The notes beneath the pieces were generated by a model. The model made no database searches. It had not been told where the DNA came from and worked only from the letters and a program-made list of their open reading frames with translations. A DNA stretch of 62,178 bases from an uncultured Candidatus Poseidoniales archaeon (GTDB lineage: Archaea > Thermoplasmatota > Poseidoniia > Poseidoniales > Poseidoniaceae). A program made the position numbers and the translations under genes. Shown here piece after piece: positions 37,624 through 46,784 of this stretch. Within the stretch, counting starts at the first letter, position 1, and each line of letters starts with the position of its first letter. The stretch covers positions 1 through 62,178 of the forward strand of contig CACLCM010000007.1 in the NCBI GenBank assembly GCA_902605365.1, given 5' to 3'.

Positions 37624-37953
37624 ATGTTCTGTCCTGAATGTGGAACTTTGGTATTCCCTACACCTAGTGGTGACATTGATTGCCCCAATTACAAATGTGG
37701 GTATCAAGGCCCCTTGAGCAATGATTTTGCAAATATCCGAACTTCGACTAAAGCTGAAGTTAGAGTTTTCGAAGTCATCAAGGATTCTGATGAAAGGAAA
37801 GGAGTATTGACTACTGGTGCTTACGTATGTCCTGAATTGAAATGCGATTCTCAAGAGGTATATTCCTATCTTGAGCCACGTCTTGACATGGCAGAGATCC
37901 AGGTTGCAATGCTTACCTGCAAGGAATGCCACAAGGGTTGGAGAGAACACTGA
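37624..37953 (+). CDS. TFS/TFIIS-like zinc-ribbon transcription factor with altered catalytic hairpin
   Basis: 109 residues, the length of archaeal TFS. The N-terminal ribbon has C3, C6, C20, C25 (MFCPECGTLVFPT) and the C-terminal ribbon C69, C74, C99, C102, ending CKECHKGWREH as in TFS. In true TFS the C-terminal hairpin carries R-S-x-D-E-P, whose Asp-Glu pair stimulates RNA cleavage in the polymerase. Here the loop reads PRLDMAEIQ (85-93), with no adjacent Asp-Glu. In Sulfolobus, TFS4 lost these acids and inhibits the host polymerase. A similar inhibitory or decoy role here is inference. Confidence 0.75.
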   Translation: MFCPECGTLVFPTPSGDIDCPNYKCGYQGPLSNDFANIRTSTKAEVRVFEVIKDSDERKGVLTTGAYVCPELKCDSQEVYSYLEPRLDMAEIQVAMLTCKECHKGWREH

Positions 37954-37983
37954 GCATCTCAATACAGCCCCATCCAAATTCAT

Positions 37984-38045
37984 GGGAGAGGTCGAGTCAA
38001 GGGGCAACAAGAAGCATGCGAGTTTACTCGCAGACTCCCTCTCCC
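37984..38045 (+). terminator. Long stem-loop between TFS-like gene and copy 3, possible terminator or structured RNA
   Basis: GGGAGAGG (37984-37991) and GAGTC (37994-37998) pair with GACTC (38033-38037) and CCTCTCCC (38038-38045): 13 bp with a two-base bulge. Inside is a second perfect hairpin GCGAGT/ACTCGC (38018-38031). No T-run follows, so termination is uncertain; it may insulate the TFS-like unit from the next promoter-like element. Confidence 0.45.
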
Positions 38046-38056
38046 TCCTACTCAAA

Positions 38057-38082
38057 GGCGCTCTGCGCCACATAACACGTAA
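38057..38082 (+). promoter_or_regulatory. Copy 3 of the CACATAACAC element with upstream perfect hairpin
   Basis: GGCGC-TCT-GCGCC (38057-38069) is a perfect 5-bp dyad followed directly by ACATAACACGTA. AAGGTGATAAT and the ATG of a small gene follow. The dyad has the same geometry as copy 2, with compensating base differences. Confidence 0.6.
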
Positions 38083-38091
38083 GGTGATAAT

Positions 38092-38271
38092 ATGAAAGAT
38101 AACAAAATAATAACTGAACTGATGAAAGCGCTGACTGAATTTCTGCAGGCAAAAACTGCAGAATCTATAACCGACAATGAATTCACTCGGAGAATTCTAT
38201 TTGACGAGAATGAAGTTATTTGCAGTGATGATTCTTCATGGCCGAACCAATTCGATGAGGATTGGAGGTGA
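38092..38271 (+). CDS. Small acidic helical protein
   Basis: 59 residues, helical N-terminal half (ELMKALTEFLQAKTAESI) and acidic C-terminal half (DENEVICSDDSSWPNQFDED). GGTGATAAT precedes the ATG. The C-terminal codons contain the GGAGGTGA ribosome-binding site of the next gene, so translation is probably coupled. Unknown function. Confidence 0.55.
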   Translation: MKDNKIITELMKALTEFLQAKTAESITDNEFTRRILFDENEVICSDDSSWPNQFDEDWR

Positions 38272-38275
38272 AGAT

Positions 38276-39472
38276 GTGGTTTCTAAACAATCTTGCTTAA
38301 GTTGTCACTCTACCGAGTATAATGATTATGATTTACCATTATGCTTGGTTTGTGCTCCGTGGACTAACAATGGGGAAAGCCCTAAGCCATTTGGTAGCCT
38401 TGAACGTATCACTTTGTTAGAATTCATTCACGGAGACAATTATCAAGAAATTATTTCACGAGGAATGCCAGATGGTGACATCGCATGGAAAGAGTTACTT
38501 TGTTCAATAAACGCATCGTCTATTGATGACAATGGACGCTTTGTAAATGATACGGAAGAGGTACTGAGCCTCATAACACATATACAGGGCGTCATCGACG
38601 AATATACTGAAGATTTGTCGAGATCTGAAAACCTTGCTCTAGCCTATTACTCTCATTTCGTAGACCTGGATAAATCTAGCATATTGGGTGATGATGAAGA
38701 GAAATTGTTACAATTTGAAATCAGAAATCAAAACGTAACCTTTCGTATAGTCAGAATGAAAGGGGATGAGGTTCCTATTCACGCTTACAGCTTTTCGAAG
38801 CCTTTAGAGCTACATTCAAACTATTATGCGGAAATCGTTTCTATAAACGGTATTAGTGTTAGTTTTGACTACAAGGATTTAGAAGGATGCGCTGAAGTGT
38901 TACTCTTGCTTGAGATTCACAATCGTGACATCGATGAAATTGTAGAATCCTACAATCGTAAATACCGTGAAATTATAGATGCATTGCTATCGCAGCATTG
39001 CGAACTCTTTACCGATGAATCTATACAAATTTTACCCCATTCAATTTCAATTCTATCTGAATTAAATCTTATTTTAAGTGGAAAGGATGATGATTTGGTA
39101 AGGGAATTATTACTCTGTAGCCTTTACACGTTCGAAAATTGGAAATGGATTCAGAATGTTCTAGACCCTGCAAGAGTCAGATCATTCCAATTCTTAAGCC
39201 AAATAATGACCGATTTAGGCAAACGTGTGACTCTATATGAAAATGGATTCAGTGTTGACAGCCTTACTGGTAACCGTTACCAAGTAAACTGGACTAAGTT
39301 TCGGACAGATCATGTATTCTGGTTTATTACAGAGGTTTTCGAGGATAAAAGCGTGTGCATAGAGGTAGAAGAAGAACATGACCTACCTATGGGCGATATC
39401 TTAGCGGTGATATTACTGTCACTTTATGATGACATCGAATCATCAGAACTTATCAAAACTCTAAACATTTGA
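38276..39472 (+). CDS. Zinc-ribbon-headed protein of unknown function
   Basis: 398 residues from the GTG at 38276, chosen because GGAGGTGA lies 5 nt upstream and the stop of the previous gene lies just before; a longer frame from 38177 would overlap that gene. Two Cys pairs at the N-terminus (CLSC and CLVC, 14 residues apart) form a probable zinc ribbon. The rest is acidic alpha/beta with no recognised motif. It sits between the polymerase-linked small genes and the ubiquitin-like operon. A near-copy of the CATAACACATA element lies inside it at 38573. Confidence 0.7.
   Translation: MVSKQSCLSCHSTEYNDYDLPLCLVCAPWTNNGESPKPFGSLERITLLEFIHGDNYQEIISRGMPDGDIAWKELLCSINASSIDDNGRFVNDTEEVLSLITHIQGVIDEYTEDLSRSENLALAYYSHFVDLDKSSILGDDEEKLLQFEIRNQNVTFRIVRMKGDEVPIHAYSFSKPLELHSNYYAEIVSINGISVSFDYKDLEGCAEVLLLLEIHNRDIDEIVESYNRKYREIIDALLSQHCELFTDESIQILPHSISILSELNLILSGKDDDLVRELLLCSLYTFENWKWIQNVLDPARVRSFQFLSQIMTDLGKRVTLYENGFSVDSLTGNRYQVNWTKFRTDHVFWFITEVFEDKSVCIEVEEEHDLPMGDILAVILLSLYDDIESSELIKTLNI
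38573..38586 (+). promoter_or_regulatory. Intragenic near-copy (copy 4) of the ATAACACATA element
   Basis: ATAACACATATACA inside the coding region matches copy 1 over ATAACACATAT and is preceded by GAGG/CCTC (38558-38572), a short dyad. Being coding sequence, it could be chance; it lies about 1 kb upstream of the ubiquitin-like operon and could serve as its promoter. Confidence 0.3.
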
Positions 39473-39519
39473 AGGTTTCATTCCGAAACTCAAATTGATT
39501 TTAGGAAATTCAAACAGCA

Positions 39520-39536
39520 CTCGGCTGGCAGCCGAG
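39520..39536 (+). repeat. Perfect 7-bp hairpin upstream of the ubiquitin-like operon
   Basis: CTCGGCT-GGC-AGCCGAG, about 85 nt before the operon start. There is no T-run after it. It could be a leader structure, an operator, or a weak terminator of the preceding gene. Confidence 0.5.
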
Positions 39537-39621
39537 GTTCTTACGAGAATGGAAGACAGAGATGGTAGACGTCTCTAAGCTATGGAGGGCTAAATCTCCA
39601 ACTTACAGAGGTGTAAAAAAA

Positions 39622-41013
39622 ATGGATAAACCAAATAAAAATGAAAACAAACAACAAACGAAACTAATCCGCATCGAAATTGCGGACGCATCGGGTCACC
39701 AGACCTTGATGCTATCTCCTGAGGATACTCAGGAGTTGGTTGAGCAACAAGACCAGAAATGGATCTTTGTTGACAACATGCTAGTGCGCGAAGGCGACCT
39801 AGACAAAGTGAACTGGTCTGAGGCTGACTCGGTTAGAGTCATGCCTGGACTAGTTGGTGGTGCGAAACTAATCCGCATCGAAATTGCGGACGCATCGGGT
39901 CATCAGACCTTGATGCTATCTCCTGAGGATACTCAGGAGTTGGTAGAACAACAAGACCAGAAATGGATCTTTGTTGACAACATGCTAGTGCGCGAAGGCG
40001 ACCTAGACAAAGTGAACTGGTCTGAGGCTGACTCGGTTAGAGTCATGCCTGGACTGGTTGGTGGTGCGGATGGTAAAACCAAAACATTGCTAGAAGAGAT
40101 TCTTTCTAAAGAAAAGAAGGCTTTTGAAGATGAAGAAGGGAAGTCTTGGAAAGGTTCCAGAAACGAAAGAGTTGATGCTGTAATACAATGTTTTGAGGAC
40201 TCTATTGATTCCAATAAAGCAGCTATAAGTTTGCTAAAGTCTGTAATTGAAGAGAACCCAGATACTGTTACAATTGGCAGAAACTATCTGATTATCTTAG
40301 GAGATTTGGCATCATACTGTATATTGCTTAGTGATTTGCTAATACCATTTCACAATGTATATTCGAGTAGATCTCATTCAGGCTTTAGAGCAATAGAAGT
40401 GCATCCTAAAGACCGTTGGGTTAGAAACCATCATACTGCATGTATCCAAGTAGACTCGGAAAATACAATACCATCCCTTGATACATTGACTGGCCTAATA
40501 TTGGGTCTTGTCAATGACAAAACAACATTTAGTCAAGATAACATGGAGCCTCTAAGATCTGCTTTAATAGCGACTTATGGATTATGTAAAAGTCCAATCT
40601 CAGATGTTTTGTTTGAATACATTTGTTCGAAGTTCCCCATCACAAATTATACTGATAGTTCAGTCACTGTGAAGGGGACGAATGGATGGAAATGGCATGT
40701 CGGCTTTGGCGACCCAGAAATTACCGGGTTTGGATTATCATCTTCGATAAACGGCGGGACTAAACGCCATATAGTTGAGAATACACATAATGACAATTTA
40801 TGGTGGGGCGATTTTGAAACTATAATTGGTAGATTACAAGATTGGCCGCGAGATATTGCTAGCGGAGTAGATTGTGACGTGATTTACCGTTCAAATGGTT
40901 TTGCTGAATTGTGCAAAACTTCACCCGTGTTTTCTAACTTAGCAAAGAAGGCGGCGAAATCTAAAGCAGCGGAGGACTATGAAAAGGAGAGTATCTGGGA
41001 GTTGTTTGATTGA
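39622..41013 (+). CDS. Tandem ubiquitin-like domains fused to a large unknown domain
   Basis: 463 residues from the ATG at 39622 (GAGGTG 8 nt upstream). Residues 14-81 and 82-149 are two identical 68-residue units starting KLIRIEIADASGHQ and ending VRVMPGLVGGA. The beta-grasp pattern and terminal Gly-Gly followed by one residue match ubiquitin-like precursors. The C-terminal 314 residues match nothing I recognise; I see no E2-type HPN or catalytic Cys context. It could be the first target, an adaptor, or a partner. Bacterial multi-ubiquitin operons with E1 and JAB proteases are the nearest known layout. Its last codons overlap the E1 start. Confidence 0.8.
   Translation: MDKPNKNENKQQTKLIRIEIADASGHQTLMLSPEDTQELVEQQDQKWIFVDNMLVREGDLDKVNWSEADSVRVMPGLVGGAKLIRIEIADASGHQTLMLSPEDTQELVEQQDQKWIFVDNMLVREGDLDKVNWSEADSVRVMPGLVGGADGKTKTLLEEILSKEKKAFEDEEGKSWKGSRNERVDAVIQCFEDSIDSNKAAISLLKSVIEENPDTVTIGRNYLIILGDLASYCILLSDLLIPFHNVYSSRSHSGFRAIEVHPKDRWVRNHHTACIQVDSENTIPSLDTLTGLILGLVNDKTTFSQDNMEPLRSALIATYGLCKSPISDVLFEYICSKFPITNYTDSSVTVKGTNGWKWHVGFGDPEITGFGLSSSINGGTKRHIVENTHNDNLWWGDFETIIGRLQDWPRDIASGVDCDVIYRSNGFAELCKTSPVFSNLAKKAAKSKAAEDYEKESIWELFD
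39661..40068 (+). repeat. Two tandem 204-bp repeats encoding the ubiquitin-like units
   Basis: Unit 1 (39661-39864) and unit 2 (39865-40068) differ at four positions by direct comparison, all synonymous (His, Val, Glu and Leu codons), so the 68-residue proteins are identical. This indicates a recent duplication or gene conversion with purifying selection, as in polyubiquitin genes. Confidence 0.95.
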
Positions 41014-41639
41014 TTCCAAAAGTACTCATTGTAGGACTAGGAGGTATTGGTTCCAACCTAGTAGAACTGGTAGTTCCTGCCTTAGAGAGATGTGTGCTTA
41101 ACGTACACATCGATCTCATGGATGATGATTTAGTTGAAGCAGCAAACGTTGGCCATCAGCGATTTACTACTGAGGATATTGCAGTGCATAAAGTGAAGTC
41201 TCTGAAAGATAGGTTTTCTACCAATAGTACTGTTACAGTGGATTCAATACCTCACAAACTGGCCAATAGTAGTCAACTTAGTGGATATGATATTATCATA
41301 GTAGCCGTCGATAGAATGGAGCCTAGGAACTTAGTCCATGACTCTAGTGCATCTTGGCTAGACCTGAGGTGTCAAGGTGACGGATACATCATTATCGATC
41401 ACAACTCAAACCCAGAAATAGTTGATTCAATCCCTGGAAACAAGACTGCAACTAGCTGTCAAGTAGAAGGGGCATTGGATTATCAAAACCTAGAGTTTGG
41501 TTTTGCTATGTGTGCAACATTAGGTGCACAGTGGTTACTCCAAAGCATTAGGAAATGCTACGGATACAATACTCAACTTCCATCATTCAGGATGGGTAAC
41601 ATCACTGGTGGAGAAATGAATTGGATTGGAGGCGTCTAA
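41010..41639 (+). CDS. E1-like/ThiF-family adenylating enzyme
   Basis: 209 residues from a TTG overlapping the stop of the ubiquitin-like gene. The nucleotide loop VLIVGLGGIGSNL (residues 5-17) is followed by IDLMDDDLVEAANVGHQRF, the ThiF/E1 region that binds ATP and Mg2+. The usual NxxRQ reads NVGHQR, shifting the Arg. No zinc CxxC pairs are present; Cys residues in TATSCQVEGA and FAMCATLG are candidates for thioester or persulfide chemistry. It would activate the Gly-Gly end of the ubiquitin-like domains. Closest in look to ThiF proteins of PRTRC-type and ubiquitin-like bacterial operons. Confidence 0.88.
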   Translation: MIPKVLIVGLGGIGSNLVELVVPALERCVLNVHIDLMDDDLVEAANVGHQRFTTEDIAVHKVKSLKDRFSTNSTVTVDSIPHKLANSSQLSGYDIIIVAVDRMEPRNLVHDSSASWLDLRCQGDGYIIIDHNSNPEIVDSIPGNKTATSCQVEGALDYQNLEFGFAMCATLGAQWLLQSIRKCYGYNTQLPSFRMGNITGGEMNWIGGV

Positions 41640-42071
41640 ATGGAAGATATTACTGAAACTGAGATATTTGCTGAAATGATGCAAGAACTAGTAGAAGCCA
41701 ACAAATGGGAGGAGATCTATCGTATTAGTTCGGCCTTAGGCAGAGAAGTTAGCATCTTAATCGATGCTGATGATTCCATATGGATTGATTGGGGTAACCA
41801 AAGTAGGGTTACTTTGTCGCCACCTTATGGTTCTAAGATACCATTCAAACTGTGGGTACACACTCATCCAAACATGTTGGCTTACTGGAGTATTACAGAC
41901 CAGAATTCACTACAAATAGCGTCTAACATTCTAGAGACTGCATATGTGTTAGGTGGAGACGGCCTCCTTTCGACTAGCAGTAATTGTAGCCCTGAGGAAG
42001 CGATTCGTGGATTGTCTTGGTCTGATGAAACCGTCTCTTCTTGGTCTGAAGTTCAGGAGGGTTCCTTATGA
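41640..42071 (+). CDS. JAMM/MPN-family metalloprotease (JAB deubiquitinase-like)
   Basis: 143 residues starting directly after the E1 stop. The complete JAMM motif is present: E36 (GREVSILID) and HTHPNMLAYWSITD with H74, H76, S84 and D87, which bind and activate zinc. Such proteases cut after the Gly-Gly of ubiquitin-like precursors or conjugates. Here it would mature the GLVGG-A junctions or remove the tag. It overlaps the next small gene in ATGA. Confidence 0.9.
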   Translation: MEDITETEIFAEMMQELVEANKWEEIYRISSALGREVSILIDADDSIWIDWGNQSRVTLSPPYGSKIPFKLWVHTHPNMLAYWSITDQNSLQIASNILETAYVLGGDGLLSTSSNCSPEEAIRGLSWSDETVSSWSEVQEGSL

Positions 42072-42304
42072 GTCCAGTAAGAGGCCCAGAAGATGGTGAA
42101 TCGGAGAAGATTGAACGATTGCTGTCTAATGGACAAGGTAGAAGCATACAGAACGTAATGAGCGACATAGCAGGTTTCGATATCGAAGACATTGTTGCTT
42201 TAGGCGCTCAAATTGCCATAGATGATGCAATAAAGAATGGAACACCAATCGACATTGTAGACCTAGTAAATCAGCATAATGAATGGCAGCTGTTACTAGT
42301 GTAG
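42068..42304 (+). CDS. Small helical protein ending the ubiquitin-like operon
   Basis: 78 residues, acidic, mostly helical (IQNVMSDIAGFDIEDIVALG then DDAIKNGTPIDIVDLVNQHN). The start overlaps the JAMM gene stop in ATGA after a GGAGG site. No Gly-Gly end and no motif was recognised. It could be a regulatory subunit or substrate of the pathway. Confidence 0.65.
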   Translation: MSPVRGPEDGESEKIERLLSNGQGRSIQNVMSDIAGFDIEDIVALGAQIAIDDAIKNGTPIDIVDLVNQHNEWQLLLV

Positions 42305-42346
42305 TTCTTCCAACAAATAGCCATATGGTTTGCTAACTAGCAGTTG

Positions 42347-43219
42347 CTAGATTTTGCCCCCATCGAGAGTTCGCTCTCGGTGGGGGCTTTTTTGTTTGTT
42401 AAGAGGAAAGGAGGATTTTGATTGTCTCCACCTGAGATAGGAATAGGCCGGAATTGAGGTTGAAATCACTGCTGAAAACCAGCAGATAAGAGTTCCAATT
42501 ATAATTCCATATTCTGGTAAAGCCCACGGTGCTATCAGTGAATAAACTGCCACTGAAGAGCCCCCTAACATCATTGGCCCTGCTGCACCTGTTGGAACAT
42601 CCGAGCCTTGAGCCATCCATAATGCCACCATTGTCGTCAAGAAAATTGCAGGGAAAACTGAAGCCAAACCTGCAATGATTGGCTGGCCCATACTCGATAA
42701 TTGAACTGCGATTCCAATAGCTGTTGCCGCTGCTAATCCGCGCATAACCAGTACCTTCGCAGTTACTGAGTTCTTTCCTTTCGGTGCTTTTTGTGGAATC
42801 CAGGTCATCCAGATTCCAAGCCCGAGTAATGCAACCAATCCAGCAACACCGACCATGTTTTCAGAAAAATGATTGAGAGCTTCTGTCAAGGAGATAGTCA
42901 TCAACAATGCAAGTACTGACCAAAATGCTAGTGAAACAAATGTCATTTGAGCAAGAGTCACTCCTTCTTTCATTCTTGGATATACAACCCAAGATGCTAC
43001 GAATAGAGCGTTTAGTAACATCCAGAAAGGAATGAGGGACATGCTGGTAGCAAGATCTGCTGAGCCACCTTCAACATACATTCCAATGGTTGCTGGAACA
43101 ATTGTTGTGGGCAGTGTGCCGAGGATTCCTCCAATGATTCCACCCCATTTCTCAATCGCTACCGTGACTAGAATTGCTACAATTCCAGCGAATATGGCTG
43201 CAAGGAGTACGGAGTACAC
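42347..43219 (-). CDS. Multi-pass membrane protein, unknown
   Basis: 290 residues from a GTG behind AAGGAG, with about nine hydrophobic helices, Gly-rich (EKWGGIIGGILGTLPTTIVP). Its C-terminal residues (KSPHRERTLDGGKI) are encoded by the opposite-strand hairpin that ends the ubiquitin-like operon, so the original 3' end may have been replaced when that island arrived. No family was recognised with confidence. Confidence 0.75.
   Translation of the reverse strand: MYSVLLAAIFAGIVAILVTVAIEKWGGIIGGILGTLPTTIVPATIGMYVEGGSADLATSMSLIPFWMLLNALFVASWVVYPRMKEGVTLAQMTFVSLAFWSVLALLMTISLTEALNHFSENMVGVAGLVALLGLGIWMTWIPQKAPKGKNSVTAKVLVMRGLAAATAIGIAVQLSSMGQPIIAGLASVFPAIFLTTMVALWMAQGSDVPTGAAGPMMLGGSSVAVYSLIAPWALPEYGIIIGTLICWFSAVISTSIPAYSYLRWRQSKSSFPLNKQKSPHRERTLDGGKI
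42356..42393 (+). terminator. Intrinsic terminator of the ubiquitin-like operon
   Basis: A 14-bp stem (GCCCCCATCGAGAG pairing with CTCTCGGTGGGGGC, one G-T pair) closes a TTCG tetraloop and is followed by six T's. A second small hairpin CTAGC/GCTAG lies just upstream (42337-42350). This is a textbook bacterial/T7-type terminator on the plus strand. Archaeal polymerases mostly stop at T-runs without a hairpin, so the form fits a single-subunit polymerase. Confidence 0.85.
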
Positions 43220-43255
43220 TAACTCCTTCGAAATGCATTCCCTGTATTGTTGTTG

Positions 43256-43579
43256 TCAAGGTGACATTATCTGATTCAGTCGAGTTTGTAGGCGTTCTAT
43301 TCCGCCTCCTGCCCACTGCTTCTTCACATCACCATCGACAAATATCGCATTGAACGGTAAAATATCGATATTCGCAACCCAATCATTTTCCATCTTGAAA
43401 CGGCCTAATCCAGGGCTGTCAAGAAGTAATTTTCCTAACCTGATATCCGGGGGAATTTCATAGGTTTCCAATTCTGAAAACCAAGCCTCACATGACTCGC
43501 AATCCGTTTTACTCAGAATCAAAATCGAAGTTGGAGAGTAAAGGAACTCTTCCCAATTTGATTGATTCAAAATTTCCAT
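43256..43579 (-). CDS. Thioredoxin-like protein
   Basis: 107 residues from the ATG at 43579 with a G-rich site upstream. The CESC pair follows a beta strand (SILILSKTDCESCEAWFSEL), and IDILPFNAIFVDGDVKKQW resembles the thioredoxin cis-Pro region. CESC differs from the classic CGPC. It is divergent from katG, and a thiol-redox role in peroxide defence is inferred. Confidence 0.75.
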   Translation of the reverse strand: MEILNQSNWEEFLYSPTSILILSKTDCESCEAWFSELETYEIPPDIRLGKLLLDSPGLGRFKMENDWVANIDILPFNAIFVDGDVKKQWAGGGIERLQTRLNQIMSP

Positions 43580-43649
43580 CACTATCCCCCCTTTGTTACA
43601 ATTTGTTGGAAAAAGTCCTACTACTAATTGATATGCGAAAACCACTTAG

Positions 43650-45812
<2,163 letters not shown>

Positions 45813-45851
45813 AATCGAAACGGATATACGCTGGCGATTATTGGTTGTGCC

Positions 45852-46319
45852 ATGGTCAATATTGGAGACACCGCACCAGCCTTTACCCTGAAAACCACCG
45901 ACAAGAGTGACGTAAGCCTTGCTGACTACAGCGGGAAAACTGTCATTCTGGCGTTTTATCCGGGAGCATTCACAGGAGTTTGCGACAAAGAGATGTGTGC
46001 TTTCCAAGACAATCTAGCGAAGCTCAACGACAGTAATTCAACCGTTTTGGGAATCAGTGTTGACTCCCCTTGGGCTAACGCTGAGTTCGCTCGAAAGTAT
46101 AACCTTGAGTTCACTTTACTCTCTGATGTCGACCGCAAGGTAGTCAACGCATATGATGCTACTTTCGTTGGTCTTGGTGGCATTGAAGGATATGTTTCAG
46201 CCAACAGAGTTGTTATTGTAATCGACAAAACTGGAGTAGTTCAACATCGCTGGGTTGCTGAAAACCCTGGTGTTGAGCCTGACTACAATGCTGTAGTTGC
46301 CTTCGCTGCATCTCTGTGA
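45852..46319 (+). CDS. Peroxiredoxin (AhpC/TSA, BCP-like)
   Basis: 155 residues. The peroxidatic Cys lies in ILAFYPGAFTGVCDKEMCAF, with a second Cys five residues on that may resolve the disulfide. It reduces H2O2 and organic peroxides using thioredoxin-type donors, such as the neighbouring CESC protein. It is 39 nt after katG. Confidence 0.93.
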   Translation: MVNIGDTAPAFTLKTTDKSDVSLADYSGKTVILAFYPGAFTGVCDKEMCAFQDNLAKLNDSNSTVLGISVDSPWANAEFARKYNLEFTLLSDVDRKVVNAYDATFVGLGGIEGYVSANRVVIVIDKTGVVQHRWVAENPGVEPDYNAVVAFAASL

Positions 46320-46332
46320 AGTTACACACAAT

Positions 46333-46363
46333 GCAAAGGGTAGTCATTGCGCAGGTCCTTTGC
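46333..46363. repeat. 7-bp inverted repeat between convergent genes
   Basis: GCAAAGG and CCTTTGC with a 17-nt loop, placed after the peroxiredoxin stop and before the end of the opposing defence-like operon. It may end transcripts from either side, but no T-run adjoins it. Confidence 0.4.
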
Positions 46364-46439
46364 TCACCTGAGCACTATCTGCTAACTCCACTGAACCAAT
46401 TGAACAGAGAATGGGAAATCAAAGGATTACTCTGCTTCA

Positions 46440-46784
46440 TCAACTGTCTTCATCTTCATTCTTTTCGGCTGCAGATTGTGCTCTAGACTTGAAATCTTGA
46501 TTCATGCCCGTTTTGTCAGCGTGGGCTTGTATTCGTGATGCACTCTTCGCATCCATTCTTTGACTCCATCGCCCTGAACTCCCGGATGATTGTCTTGATG
46601 AATCGTGAGCAGGATTGTTTGGGTTCAACTGATTGGAGCGATTGTCATTTCCACTTTTGCTGGCTCTGTTGTTAGGATTTAGGCTATTTGACCGCTGATC
46701 TCTTTGAGATTTAGACATCCTTGAATGTCTACGCGAATTTCCTTTGCCACGTGACGACCCACCCCTGCCTGACCCTCTTGACAT
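46440..46784 (-). CDS. Small disordered Arg/Ser/Asn-rich protein
   Basis: 114 residues of low complexity. It contains two copies of a short repeat (RSNSLNPNN and RSNQLNPNN) and a basic N-terminus, with an acidic end. The start overlaps the stop of the PLD gene. It may bind nucleic acid as part of the operon. Similar LNPNN repeats occur in small bacterial proteins of unknown role. Confidence 0.65.
   Translation of the reverse strand: MSRGSGRGGSSRGKGNSRRHSRMSKSQRDQRSNSLNPNNRASKSGNDNRSNQLNPNNPAHDSSRQSSGSSGRWSQRMDAKSASRIQAHADKTGMNQDFKSRAQSAAEKNEDEDS

Noticed and set aside
38177-38275. Longer N-terminus for the zinc-ribbon protein starting at 38177
   Set aside because: It would overlap the 59-residue gene in another frame, and the GGAGGTGA site points to the GTG at 38276.
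40069-41013. E2 (ubiquitin-conjugating) domain in the C-terminal part of the ubiquitin-like fusion
   Set aside because: No HPN-type motif followed by a catalytic Cys in the expected setting; several His/Cys residues are present but not in an E2 pattern.
41940-41955. Minus-strand CTAACACATATG inside the JAMM gene as a further copy
   Set aside because: Wrong strand, in coding sequence, and with no gene start in that direction.
32855-42393. Complete provirus
   Set aside because: No capsid, portal, terminase, integrase or direct-repeat attachment sites were recognised; at most it is a virus- or plasmid-derived remnant.
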